Assembly: GCA_963664845.1 (NCBI GenBank) | Contig: OY761615.1 | Span: forward strand, 4,340,001-4,404,000 | Source of the DNA: CAIYTF01 sp963664845 | GTDB taxonomy: Bacteria; Bacteroidota; Ignavibacteria; Ignavibacteriales; Ignavibacteriaceae | Direction: 5' to 3' | DNA: 64,000 nt | Shown: piece after piece, positions 53,469 to 62,715 of the stretch | Layout: each line of letters starts with the position of its first letter | How positions within the stretch are numbered: position 1 is the first letter of the stretch | Translations under genes and position numbers: made by a program | The notes under the pieces: model-generated | Told to the model about the DNA's origin: nothing | The model's input: the letters and a program-made list of their open reading frames with translations, nothing else | The model's database searches: none

Positions 53469-56444
53469 GTGGACAAGCTTCAGGCAAGGGAAAGCATTTC
53501 GGCTCTGGTCGACCGGTTCGAAAAACAAATCGACTCCTACAAGCACGGCGATTACAACGAAACGCAGACCAGGCGCGATTTCATCGACCCTTTCTTTAAA
53601 GCCCTCGGCTGGGATATGGATAATCAGAACGGCTACGCCGAAGCCTACCGCGAAGTTATCCACGAAGATAAGCTCAAAATAGGCGGAGCAACCAAGGCCC
53701 CCGATTACTCCTTCCGCCTCGCCGGTGGAAAACGCCTCTTCTTCGTCGAGGCCAAAAAGCCAAGCGTCTCCGTTAAAGATGATTTGCAGCCGGCCTACCA
53801 GGTCAGACGCTATGGCTGGAGCGCCAAACATCCCATCAGCATCATAACCGACTTTGAAGAGTTTTCCGTGTATGACTGCACGAAGAAACCTAATCCAGGC
53901 GACAAGGCCTCCGTTGCCCGCATAAAGTATCTCACCTGCCGGAACTACCTGAACGAATTTGAATTCCTCTGGAACACCTTCAGCAAGGAAAGCGTGCTGC
54001 AGGGAAGCTTCGATAAATATCTCCTCAGCGATACCAACAAAAAAGGAACCACCACGGTCGACCGGGAATTCCTCACTTCCCTGGACGACTGGCGCACCCA
54101 GCTTGCCGTTAATATCAGCAGGAACAATCCGCAGCTTGATGAGGACGAACTTAATTTTGTTGTCCAGCAGACAATCGACCGTATCATCTTCCTCCGCATT
54201 GCCGAGGACCGCGGCATTGAGCAGTACGGTATGCTTAAAGAATCCATTACCAGGGGTGATAACTACAAGAATCTTTATAACCTCTTCCTGCAGGCAGACG
54301 ATAAATACAACTCCGGTCTGTTCGACCTTAAAAAGGATAAGCTCAGTAAAAATCTTGTTGTAGAAAATAAAACGCTAAAGAAGATCCTTAACGAGCTTTA
54401 TTATCCGGAAAGCCCCTATGAATTCTCCGTGCTGTCCGTTGAAATACTCGGCAGCGCGTATGAACAATTCCTCGGCAAAGTGATCCGTATCGATAAGCAT
54501 GGCAAGGCGAAAATTGAGGAAAAGCCCGAAGTCCGCAAGGCAGGCGGCGTTTACTATACTCCGCAGTATATCGTTGATTACATAGTAAAAAATACTGTCG
54601 GCAAACTCATAGAAGGCAAAACGCCTAAAGAAATAGAAAAAATTAAGATAGCCGACCCCGCCTGCGGAAGCGGAAGCTTTCTTCTGGGAGCTTACCAGTA
54701 TCTGCTTGACTATCATAAACACTATTATTCGGAAAATGGCACCAAAGTCGGACTCTCGATAAAGAAGGGCTCGCCGCTCACTCCCGATGGCTCCCTGACA
54801 TCCACCGAAAAGAAGCGGATCCTGCTTAACAATATCTATGGCGTAGACATTGACACTAACGCGGTTGAGGTGACCAAGCTCAGTTTGCTTCTCAAATGTA
54901 TGGAAGGGGAGACCTCAGCCAGCATTTCAGAGCAGCTTGCCCTGTTCCATGAGCGTGTTCTTCCTACGCTGGACTCCAACATAAAATCCGGCAACAGCCT
55001 CATCGATACTGATTTCTATGAATCGAAACTCGATTTCGGAGAAGACCGCAAAATAAAACCCTTCAGTTGGCAGAAAGCCTTTCCTGAAGTCTTCAAACAG
55101 GGCGGCTTCGATGCGGTAATTGGCAATCCGCCCTATGTCCGGCAGGAGCTGCTCGGCGACCAGAAAGATTATTTCGCATCAAAATACCTGGTCTATCATG
55201 GCATGGCCGACCTGTACAGTTATTTCATTGAAAAAGGAATCGGTCTGCTAAAGCCAAATGGCCTTTTCGGAATAATCGTGGCAAATAAATGGATGCGTGC
55301 CAACTATGGCGAACCACTCCGCAAATGGCTTAAAAAAACTGCAATTGAACAGATTATCGATTTCGGAGATTTGCAGATTTTTCAAGGAGCAACAACGTAT
55401 CCTTGTATTCTTATTTGTAAAAATTCCCAATTTCTAAATACTCTTGATGTTACAACCATAAGGACACTTGACTTTTCTTCACTTGAAAATTATATAAATG
55501 ATTTCAGCGCATCTATGCAACAATCCTCTCTTGAAGATAGCAATTGGAACCTTTCTTCAGATCGTGATCAAGGTTTACTTCATAAGTTAAAGGAAGGGGG
55601 AATTGAACTAGGAGAGTTAATAAAAGGAAATATTTTTCGCGGAATTCTTTCGGGACTTGATGAGGCCTTTGTTATTAATGCTTCAATAAGAGAAGCTCTT
55701 ATTCTGGCAGACAAAAATAGTGACGAAATAATAAAGCCTTATATGGCGGGTAAAGATATTAAACGGTATCAGATACCTAAGCAAAATAAATTTATCATAT
55801 TCATGCCTAAAGGATTTACTAAACAACGCAGTCTTGGATATAAAAGCCCATGGAAATGGTTTGAAGAAAATTATCCATCAGTTGCGGCACATCTGAAACA
55901 ATTTGAGGTAAAAGCCAAAAATCGATATGATCAAGGTGATTACTGGTGGGAACTACGTGCCTGTGATTATTATGAAAAGTTTGATAAGCCTAAAATTATT
56001 TATCTGAAATTTCAGGTAAATCCCGCCTTCACATTTGATGTTGATAAATTTATACTAAATAGTGCCGGCTTCATTATCCCAATAGATGACAAATATCTTA
56101 TTGGTTTATTCAACAGTTCGCTTGGGTGGTATATTATAGGGAATATCTGCACAAAAATTCAGGGCGGGTATCAATTAATTTGGGATTATTTTAAACGATT
56201 CCCTGTACGTCTGGTAGATGAATCAGATGAGTATGGAAAAGCTATTCGAAGCGAGATTATCCGTCATGTTGAATCGCTCTTGCAACTCAATAAGGAAAAA
56301 CAATCCGCCAAACTGGAATCCCAGATAGAGCAACTCCAATCGCGCATCGATTTTCACGAAGATAAAATTAACCAGGCAGTATATCAGCTCTATGGCCTCA
56401 CCGAAGACGAAATTAAAATTGTTGAAGATTCAGTAAATTCATAA
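53469..56444 (+). CDS. Type IIG restriction-modification enzyme (nuclease-methylase fusion)
   Basis: A 991-residue single-chain R-M enzyme. An N-terminal PD-(D/E)xK nuclease (APDYSFRL...FVEAKKP, residues ~75-105) is followed by a helical linker, then an N6-adenine methyltransferase: IADPACGSGSFLLGAY (motif I, ~390) and AVIGNPPYVRQE (motif IV, NPPY, ~550). The C-terminal third is a TaqI-like specificity domain plus a coiled-coil end. GTG start at 53469, with AGGGAG 5 bases upstream. Base composition drops in GC between roughly 55340 and 56260, the specificity region, suggesting an exchanged recognition domain. The GIY-YIG gene follows after 49 bp. Confidence 0.9.
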   Translation: MDKLQARESISALVDRFEKQIDSYKHGDYNETQTRRDFIDPFFKALGWDMDNQNGYAEAYREVIHEDKLKIGGATKAPDYSFRLAGGKRLFFVEAKKPSVSVKDDLQPAYQVRRYGWSAKHPISIITDFEEFSVYDCTKKPNPGDKASVARIKYLTCRNYLNEFEFLWNTFSKESVLQGSFDKYLLSDTNKKGTTTVDREFLTSLDDWRTQLAVNISRNNPQLDEDELNFVVQQTIDRIIFLRIAEDRGIEQYGMLKESITRGDNYKNLYNLFLQADDKYNSGLFDLKKDKLSKNLVVENKTLKKILNELYYPESPYEFSVLSVEILGSAYEQFLGKVIRIDKHGKAKIEEKPEVRKAGGVYYTPQYIVDYIVKNTVGKLIEGKTPKEIEKIKIADPACGSGSFLLGAYQYLLDYHKHYYSENGTKVGLSIKKGSPLTPDGSLTSTEKKRILLNNIYGVDIDTNAVEVTKLSLLLKCMEGETSASISEQLALFHERVLPTLDSNIKSGNSLIDTDFYESKLDFGEDRKIKPFSWQKAFPEVFKQGGFDAVIGNPPYVRQELLGDQKDYFASKYLVYHGMADLYSYFIEKGIGLLKPNGLFGIIVANKWMRANYGEPLRKWLKKTAIEQIIDFGDLQIFQGATTYPCILICKNSQFLNTLDVTTIRTLDFSSLENYINDFSASMQQSSLEDSNWNLSSDRDQGLLHKLKEGGIELGELIKGNIFRGILSGLDEAFVINASIREALILADKNSDEIIKPYMAGKDIKRYQIPKQNKFIIFMPKGFTKQRSLGYKSPWKWFEENYPSVAAHLKQFEVKAKNRYDQGDYWWELRACDYYEKFDKPKIIYLKFQVNPAFTFDVDKFILNSAGFIIPIDDKYLIGLFNSSLGWYIIGNICTKIQGGYQLIWDYFKRFPVRLVDESDEYGKAIRSEIIRHVESLLQLNKEKQSAKLESQIEQLQSRIDFHEDKINQAVYQLYGLTEDEIKIVEDSVNS

Positions 56445-56493
56445 AATAAGTTTTTAAGTCAAATGTCAAATAGTATTTTTAATAGGTCTAATA

Positions 56494-57324
56494 ATGGGTA
56501 AAACGATCACCACGTATCTTGTTGATGGAAATCCGCAGGGCGTACAGGAAGTATTCATAAGTAATAAAATATGTAAAATGCTGGTCATTCCCAGGGCCCG
56601 TCTTGCAATCATAAACGACCGTCCGGAGTTGCTAAACCCGGCTTTCTACATACTGCTTGGAGAAGATGAAAACCAGCGGCCCAAGGCGTATCTGGGCGAA
56701 ACCGAGAATTTCAGGGAGCGGATTAAAAATCACGATACCAATAAGCCATTCTGGCAGAAAGCATATGTGTTTATTTCCAAAGACGGCGCAATGACTAAGG
56801 CCGACGTTCAGTATCTTGAACATCTTTCACTTGCCACTGCTGAAAAGGCCAGACGATTCTCGCTTGAGGAAAATAAACAAACCCCCAAGGCGCCTAATTT
56901 ACCGGAGCACCAAAAGGATAGTATCGATGAATTCTTCCTGGATGTCCGGCTGTTAACATCATTTATCGGTTGCAATATTTTCGATATCATTGAACAAAAG
57001 AACAAACACCTTTTCTTTACAAAATACAGGAAATGCAATGCAAAAGGTTTTTATGACGAAAACGGGTTTACGGTACTGAAGGGAAGCCTTCTTGCCAACG
57101 ATACTGTCCCTTCTTTTTCCTGGAAAGAGGAACGGTCTATAATTTTGAAAGAGTTCGCGGTGGTTAAAGATGGCAATTTTATTTTAAATATTGATAGGAC
57201 GTTTTCCAGTCCCAGTACCGCAGCAGATTTTTGTATAGGCAGCAGTAACAATGGTTGGCTAACCTGGAAAGATAAAGATGGCCAGACGCTGGACACTGTC
57301 TACAGAAAAAAGCTTGATGAATAG
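56494..57324 (+). CDS. GIY-YIG nuclease with C-terminal DUF4357
   Basis: A 276-residue protein. Residues ~45-115 resemble the GIY-YIG fold: FYILLGEDENQRPKAYLGET (GIY and YIG motifs as FYI and YLG), FRERIKNHD (catalytic Arg) and VQYLEHL (catalytic Glu). The C-terminus, AADFCIGSSNNGWLTWKDK, fits DUF4357. Such proteins are often next to restriction-modification genes. The first Gly of GIY is Ala here (AFYILL), so activity is not certain. Same orientation as, and probably co-transcribed with, the type IIG gene. Confidence 0.82.
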   Translation: MGKTITTYLVDGNPQGVQEVFISNKICKMLVIPRARLAIINDRPELLNPAFYILLGEDENQRPKAYLGETENFRERIKNHDTNKPFWQKAYVFISKDGAMTKADVQYLEHLSLATAEKARRFSLEENKQTPKAPNLPEHQKDSIDEFFLDVRLLTSFIGCNIFDIIEQKNKHLFFTKYRKCNAKGFYDENGFTVLKGSLLANDTVPSFSWKEERSIILKEFAVVKDGNFILNIDRTFSSPSTAADFCIGSSNNGWLTWKDKDGQTLDTVYRKKLDE

Positions 57325-57441
57325 AGCCCCTTTTTATGGTAGAGCGAATAGTATCTGTGGAGTATTCTTATTTAAGGCCATGTGATATTAATCAGGGATT
57401 CATTTAGATTAAACATTCTCAGTAGTTGAATGATTGAGTCA

Positions 57442-57621
57442 TGTTTCGCAAAACCAAAGATTGAATAGCCACGACTTTCAAGTCGTGGGATAGATGTACC
57501 CTCTAAATAATGGCTTTAGCCACTAATAGAGCTAAGATTTGTGGCTAAAGCCAATTTCAGCGGGTGCGAATGATCCACGAGCTGAAGCTCATGGCAAGTC
57601 AATTGGAATCGTTGCGTAACA
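57442..57621. mobile_element. 180-bp MITE/REP-like palindromic element, copy 3
   Basis: Same 180-bp length and internal dyads as copies at 212 and 3688; left terminus TGTTTCGCAA has one mismatch, right terminus TTGCGTAACA is perfect. It sits between the GIY-YIG gene and the HigBA module. Confidence 0.8.
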
Positions 57622-57859
57622 TGAGTGATTGACTGATGCATTTGGTGAAATATTGTTTTGGAGATAATTTATTATAGAGTAATAAATAAAAAGAACAAAA
57701 AATGCAAACTAAAAGCAAAGAATCCCGATCAGCATATTTATTTAATCGACATTTACCCAATACATTTTCCTTAATAAATGGGTGAATAGATTTGTTTCAA
57801 AATATGTTTCAAAAATTTTGGACGATATTGAAAAATATAACGCGAATAAAAATTAATAG

Positions 57860-57880
57860 TATTAACCCCTGGGGTTAATA
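57860..57880 (+). promoter_or_regulatory. Perfect palindromic operator of the HigBA module
   Basis: TATTAACCCC and GGGGTTAATA flank a single T, a perfect 21-bp palindrome that ends 22 bp before the toxin ATG. HigA-type antitoxins repress their own operons by binding such palindromes, so this is a strong candidate operator. Confidence 0.6.
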
Positions 57881-57902
57881 AATAACTTGCATTCGTCATG
57901 AT

Positions 57903-58235
57903 ATGAATATATATTTCAAATCAAAAAAAATCGAAAAACAGCTTTCCTCTGAAAGGGAAATTGACCGGCATTTTGGACGGAATGCCCGTCTCGTTAAAAG
58001 GCGTCTGTAGCAATTCCTGGCCGCAGATAACCTGGCCGATTTCAGCAAACTGCCGGCAACCGGCTTTCACCTGCTTGGTGGTAACAGAAACCGGCAAATG
58101 GCTGTAAAACTTGAACATCCCTTCCGGATCACTTTCGAACCCTCTGCACAGGAAATTCCACTGAAAGAGAATAACGAGATTGAACTTACCGCCATTAAGG
58201 CGATAACGATAATTGATATTGAGGATTATCACTGA
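57903..58235 (+). pseudogene. higB: HigB/RelE-type toxin gene with in-frame amber codon
   Basis: Reading from 57903 gives MNIYFKSKKIEKQLSSEREI, then FGRNARLVKRRL, a TAG at 58008-58010, and in the same frame QFLAADNLADFSKLPATGFH, GNRNRQMAVKLEHPFRITFEP and ITIIDIEDYH. This is the HigB-type (plasmid-maintenance killer) fold in one frame over 111 codons. The TAG probably replaced CAG, since the family has a polar residue there. The gene ends with TGA, overlapping the antitoxin ATG. It is therefore either inactivated or read through; see findings. Confidence 0.7.
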
Positions 58236-59329
58236 TGACTGACACATTTTATTCATACGAAAACCTTCCCGATTTTGCAGTGCCGCCGGGTGACACGCTG
58301 ATTGAAACCCTTGAAGCGTTGCATATGACCCAGGCGGATCTTGCTAAACGGACCGGCAGGCCGCTTAAAACTATTAATGAGATCATCCGGGGAGTTACCC
58401 GTATTCTTCCGGAAACCGCCTTGCAGTTTGAACAGGTACTGGGTGTGCCTGCATCATTCTGGCTAAATCTTGAACGCAATTACCGCGAAATTCTCGCCAG
58501 GCGCTTGGAAAAGGTAAACCTGGAACAACAGGTCGAAGCCTCTAAATTGTACCCCGTTGCTCAGCTCCGTACCTTGGGCTTTCTGCCCGATGTAAGAAAA
58601 CCGCTTGACATTGTACAGGCATTGCTCTCCTTTTTTGGCGTTGTCGATCTGCAAATTGTCCCCGGTCTCTATGAAGCCGCCCAACTTTCATTCAAAAAAT
58701 CCGGCGCTCACCCGGTGAACGAACATGCAACGTATGCGTGGCTCAGGCAGGGGGAACTTAAGGCAAAGGACATTTCATGCGCTCCGTATGAAAAGGCGGT
58801 GTTTATGCAAAACCTGAAAAAGATCAGGGACGTTATCCCCGATCACACAACCGGTTTCATTCAGGAGATGATCTCCCTTTGTGCTGCCTCCGGCGTGGCC
58901 TTAGTCTTTGTGCCTGAAGTCAAAGGATGCCGTTCTTATGGCGCTTCACGGTGGCTCACTCCGGATAAAGCGCTCATCATGCTCAGTCTCAGGCAAAAAA
59001 GCGATGACCATCTGTGGTTTACTTTTTTCCACGAAGCCGCTCATACCCTGTTCCATAAAAAAAAGAAAATCTTTATCGACGGGTTGGATGGTCAGGTACA
59101 GGATGAAAACGAAACAGAAGCAAATGTCTTTTCCGCTGATTTCATGATCCCGAAAGGGCAATTGGCAAATCTTACCGGCAAATTTTCCATTCTGAGAGCA
59201 GACATAATTGCCTTCGCCAAAGAACATAAGCTAACACCGGGAATTGTGCTTGGCCGCCTTCAACACGAAGGGCGTATACCGTTTCAAACGCCGCTCAACA
59301 GCCTCAAAAAATACTACGAATGGTCATGA
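58235..59329 (+). CDS. higA: HigA-type antitoxin with HTH and ImmA/IrrE-like protease domain
   Basis: A 364-residue protein in two parts. Residues ~15-100 are an XRE helix-turn-helix of the HigA kind (LHMTQADLAKRTGRPLKTINEII, then ALQFEQVLGVPASFWLNLERNYRE). The C-terminal part has an ImmA/IrrE zinc-protease domain with FFHEAAHTLFH (HExxH) and EANVFSADFMIPKGQL. Normal HigA is about 100 residues, so this is the fused form. Its start overlaps the toxin stop (TGATG). It binds DNA at its own promoter and may also respond to stress through the protease part. Confidence 0.87.
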   Translation: MTDTFYSYENLPDFAVPPGDTLIETLEALHMTQADLAKRTGRPLKTINEIIRGVTRILPETALQFEQVLGVPASFWLNLERNYREILARRLEKVNLEQQVEASKLYPVAQLRTLGFLPDVRKPLDIVQALLSFFGVVDLQIVPGLYEAAQLSFKKSGAHPVNEHATYAWLRQGELKAKDISCAPYEKAVFMQNLKKIRDVIPDHTTGFIQEMISLCAASGVALVFVPEVKGCRSYGASRWLTPDKALIMLSLRQKSDDHLWFTFFHEAAHTLFHKKKKIFIDGLDGQVQDENETEANVFSADFMIPKGQLANLTGKFSILRADIIAFAKEHKLTPGIVLGRLQHEGRIPFQTPLNSLKKYYEWS

Positions 59330-59426
59330 TATAGCTGCCGGCAGATAGTAAATGCGCGTTTGGCATAAGCCTCCTTATTCCTTTCAATAGTAAACATTTC
59401 ACGCTGTTCGCTAAATTTCGCAAACA

Positions 59427-59513
59427 CGGTTATAGTGGTAATAGTGGTTATAGTTTGCGTTTTTGATCCAATTTCACGGCATTTTTAACCCCCAACTATA
59501 ACCACTATAACCG
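59427..59513. repeat. Inverted-repeat element with GGTWAWAGT arms (locus 3)
   Basis: The left arm runs 59427-59453 in 9-bp steps (GGTTATAGT, GGTAATAGT, GGTTATAGT), followed by TTTGCGTTT. The right arm CTATAACCACTATAACCG is at 59496-59513. Same design as 9199-9276. Confidence 0.7.
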
Positions 59514-59592
59514 TTGCCACATAAAATGCACGTAAATTATTCTCCCAGGTCAGGGGTTCCCAACAACAGAAAGCGGGCACACAAAAAATCAG

Positions 59593-60660
59593 TCATAAAA
59601 TTTTCCTCCAAATCCCCTGAAGAACAAATCGGATAGGTGAATACCCGCAAAATGCACTTGCTATCGCATAGAGCGTTTTGGGCGTCGGATTCCTCTCGTT
59701 GGTTATGGCGTACACCGGTTCCCAAAAGTCCGGAGCAAATTTGGCCTTGAAACCATCCAATCCCTCAAAATTGTAAAACGACCGCCCATACAGTCTGGTG
59801 AAACGCAGCACTGTCTGTAACCAGAGCGGCTGCCGGAATTGCGGTTCATAATGCATTGATAATGGCGATAATCCCAGGGTGACCATCTCAGCATTGATGG
59901 TGTGCAGATGCCGGATTGCCGCGTGCAGCATAAGCTCGGCGGTGCCATTGGGTGCCTCTGCCGAGCGTATGGTTTGTTCAATCAGCCAGCCATTGCGGCG
60001 GGGAATGGGTGTAGCAATACAAAATCCAACAACCTTGTCTGATTGCTTTGCCACAATCACCACGCGGTCCCCGAGGTTTTCAAGGGTATTGGGCTCAATC
60101 AGGAAATGCATCGGGGGAAGACGCAAACCACTGACCCACTCCGCAAGGCATTGTTTGAGAGCCGGTAGGTGCGCTGTCAGGTCGATACCGGTCGCTACTG
60201 ATACACTGACCCCTTTATTCCTGGCACGGGCTTCCTGCGCACGCAGGGATGGCTTGTTATAAAAATGGCTTAACCAGTTATCGGGACGCCATACCGGTTG
60301 CGCTCCCAACTGTATATGCGAAATTGGTGCGTGGTTTGACAGCTCGAGCGCAATGCGCTCCTGTGCACCGAAAAAACAAACCAGTTTGCGTTTTGCCTGT
60401 GCAAAATGCAAAAACTCATTCAGCGTTTGCCCGAGGTGGTGTTCTTCTGCAATTGGTGATCCGGCAACGATGAAATGCGTGGATGATTCCACATAACCAA
60501 TAACGGCAGCGCAGGATGCAGAAAACCAAAGGGAGATTCCGGGATTGAGTATCTGGTAACTCATGGTATTCCATCCCGAACGGAGTATCAGGCTGCGTGC
60601 GGCAGCAATAGCTTCGATACTTCTGCCGGTTACCGGATTTCTGTTGGACGGCGATCTCAT
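59593..60660 (-). CDS. DUF2156 (phosphatidylglycerol lysyltransferase C-terminal-like) protein
   Basis: A 355-residue protein with the GNAT-like double fold of DUF2156, related to the soluble catalytic part of MprF lysyltransferases but without membrane helices. Segments are GRSIEAIAAARSLI near the N-terminus, LGAQPVWRPDNW, LRAQEARARNKGVSV, VVGFCIATPIPRRNGWLIEQTIRSAEAPNG and MVTLGLSPLSM. Its substrate (lipid or tRNA-linked amino acid) is unknown. GC-rich compared with its neighbours. Divergent from the AraC gene, 442-bp gap. Confidence 0.75.
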   Translation of the reverse strand: MRSPSNRNPVTGRSIEAIAAARSLILRSGWNTMSYQILNPGISLWFSASCAAVIGYVESSTHFIVAGSPIAEEHHLGQTLNEFLHFAQAKRKLVCFFGAQERIALELSNHAPISHIQLGAQPVWRPDNWLSHFYNKPSLRAQEARARNKGVSVSVATGIDLTAHLPALKQCLAEWVSGLRLPPMHFLIEPNTLENLGDRVVIVAKQSDKVVGFCIATPIPRRNGWLIEQTIRSAEAPNGTAELMLHAAIRHLHTINAEMVTLGLSPLSMHYEPQFRQPLWLQTVLRFTRLYGRSFYNFEGLDGFKAKFAPDFWEPVYAITNERNPTPKTLYAIASAFCGYSPIRFVLQGIWRKIL

Positions 60661-61102
60661 ATGTTTATGGACATTACGCTTGGCTGAAATGAGAAAATGC
60701 TAATAGTCGTGCAAAAGGTATGAAATTTCAGAATAAGAATAAGCCTGTTCAATGACGCGTTGCTCTTTGTTTGTCTGAAGCGGAATAGGTGGATATCTCT
60801 CAGGTGTGTCTCACAAGCAGATACCGGTTTCCGGAGGCTGCTGTCTGATTCAGTTACCCTGTGAAAACAGCAATACCCTTTAACCACACTCGTTCCTGTT
60901 TATACAAATCCGTCTTGAACCAACATTTGTAAATTGGATATTCCGGAAGCAATAGTGGTGTTTTTTCTGTTAATCCATGTCCACCGCATGGATAGTGCAA
61001 CCGGTTCTTCGTATTACCTTGTTGCAGTTTATTTTCACATATAATCAAAAAATTACTTAGTTTTAACTACAGGTATTAAAACGAAATTGATGTTGCTGCT
61101 TT
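60661..61102. other. Divergent intergenic region
   Basis: 442 bp with no gene. A short CCATG...GCATGG dyad lies near 60987. It should hold promoters for the DUF2156 gene and the AraC regulator. Confidence 0.4.
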
Positions 61103-61933
61103 ATGAAAGAAGTGTTCAAAATAAACAGACTGTCCATACCGGATGCCGAAAAAATTGCGGCATCGGTTAATGAACCACATATACATCACTTTGAGGAGCT
61201 GCTTATAGGCATGGAAGGACAACTGGAGCATTTCATCGATTTCAAAGAGTCCGTGTTCAATGCCCCCTATGTCAGCTTCGTCACCAGGGGAAAACTGCAC
61301 CGTGTCCGTCCAATAATCCACGATGGCAAATGCAGCCTCTGGCAAATTCGTTTTGCGTCCGATTTCCTTCCCGAAACAACGTTCCGGCTCTATTCCTACT
61401 ATCATGATCACGCAAACATTGAAATGAACGACGACAGTTGTTTCCGCCGCATGACGGTGCTTTGCGAAATGATGTCCGGTGAGATGGACCAGGCAAAACC
61501 CAAACTTGCACTTGTGCACGATCTCCTTAAGGCACTGTTCACCATGATTGAAGGAGAGCATGAAAAATACGCGGTGCAGGATGAACGGGTGCCAAAAACG
61601 CATAACACCACCTTCAAAAACTTCCTTAAGATACTTGAAGATAATTTCAGACGCCCCGAGGGCGTTGATTTCTACGCCGATAAACTGTTTATGTCCTCAC
61701 GGAATCTTAACCTGATATGTCAGAGCATTTTGCATAAAAGCGTGTCCGAGATAATTGAGACACGGAAGCTAATCGAGGCAAAGAACCTGCTCATTTATTC
61801 CGAAAAACCGGTTTCCGGGATCGGGTTTGAACTGGGATATAACGAAAAAGCATACTTTACCGCTGTATTCAAGAAAAAAACAGGACTCACCCCCACCGAT
61901 TTTCGCGAAGAAATGTACAAGATCATTTCCTGA
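61103..61933 (+). CDS. AraC-family transcriptional regulator
   Basis: A 276-residue regulator: an N-terminal cupin-like ligand domain (HIHHFEELLIGMEGQLEHFID, FVTRGKLHRVRP) and a C-terminal double HTH (FMSSRNLNLICQSILHKSVS, then GIGFELGYNEKAYFTAVFKK, KTGLTPTDFREEM), the AraC signature. The inducer is unknown. yceI and the dioxygenase gene follow on the same strand (121 and 127 bp apart), so it may control them. Confidence 0.9.
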   Translation: MKEVFKINRLSIPDAEKIAASVNEPHIHHFEELLIGMEGQLEHFIDFKESVFNAPYVSFVTRGKLHRVRPIIHDGKCSLWQIRFASDFLPETTFRLYSYYHDHANIEMNDDSCFRRMTVLCEMMSGEMDQAKPKLALVHDLLKALFTMIEGEHEKYAVQDERVPKTHNTTFKNFLKILEDNFRRPEGVDFYADKLFMSSRNLNLICQSILHKSVSEIIETRKLIEAKNLLIYSEKPVSGIGFELGYNEKAYFTAVFKKKTGLTPTDFREEMYKIIS

Positions 61934-62054
61934 AATCACAATTCTTCTTCCCAAAACTGATACCACCACCCCTTCCTGTAGCTGTATCTTTACAGTGAAT
62001 ATTTTAATAATTAGTAATCAAACAACATATACAATAAACAAGGAAACAACCAAC

Positions 62055-62588
62055 ATGGCACAAACAAAATGGACTGTAGACCCCGCCCACAGCGAACTTT
62101 CTTTCAAGGTAAAACACCTTATGATCACCAACGTGAAAGGCGAATTCAAAAGCTTCACCGGTGAAGTTCTTTCTGATGGAAACAATTTCATTGGCGATTC
62201 GATCACTATGACATTGCAGGCTGACTCAATATTCACCAACGCCAACGACCGTGATGCGCACCTGAAAAGCGCGGATTTCTTCGACGTGGAAAATTTCAAA
62301 GAGCTTACTTTCACCGGCTCCTCACTTAAGAAAGTTGATGACGAAAACTATTCGCTAACCGGCACTTTGACTATGAAAGGTGTGAGCAAAGAGATCACCC
62401 TCGATGTTGAATTCGGTGGAGTGAACAAAGACCCCTGGGGCAACGAAAAAGCAGGCTTCTCAATCAGCACCAAAATCAACCGCAAAGACTGGGGCCTTAA
62501 CTGGAACTCTGCCCTGGAAACGGGCGGCGTTTTAGTCGGCGAAGAAGTGAAGATCAGCGGCGATCTGCAGTTCGTAAAACAGGCATAA
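62055..62588 (+). CDS. YceI-family protein
   Basis: A 177-residue lipocalin-like beta-barrel of the YceI family, which binds polyisoprenoid-type lipids. TKWTVDPAHSELSFKVKHLMI opens it in two steps, then the FTGEVLSDG, DRDAHLKSADFFDVENFKELTFTGS and NPWGNEKAGFSI-like (KDPWGNEKAGFSIST) segments follow. No signal peptide, so cytoplasmic. The ATG at 62055 is right: the longer frame upstream has no family match. Likely part of the AraC group. Confidence 0.92.
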   Translation: MAQTKWTVDPAHSELSFKVKHLMITNVKGEFKSFTGEVLSDGNNFIGDSITMTLQADSIFTNANDRDAHLKSADFFDVENFKELTFTGSSLKKVDDENYSLTGTLTMKGVSKEITLDVEFGGVNKDPWGNEKAGFSISTKINRKDWGLNWNSALETGGVLVGEEVKISGDLQFVKQA

Positions 62589-62715
62589 AAAGGTGCGTTC
62601 TGAATGCAACTCTTTCACGGGGTGCCGGGAATGGTTATCATTTCGGTACCCCCCTTTTATGAACAGACGAACATGTATACAGACATCAGTAACAATACCA
62701 TTGGCACAAAAATTT

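Noticed and set aside
61827..62054. Longer N-terminus of YceI
   Set aside because: It overlaps the AraC gene in another frame and has no similarity to the family.
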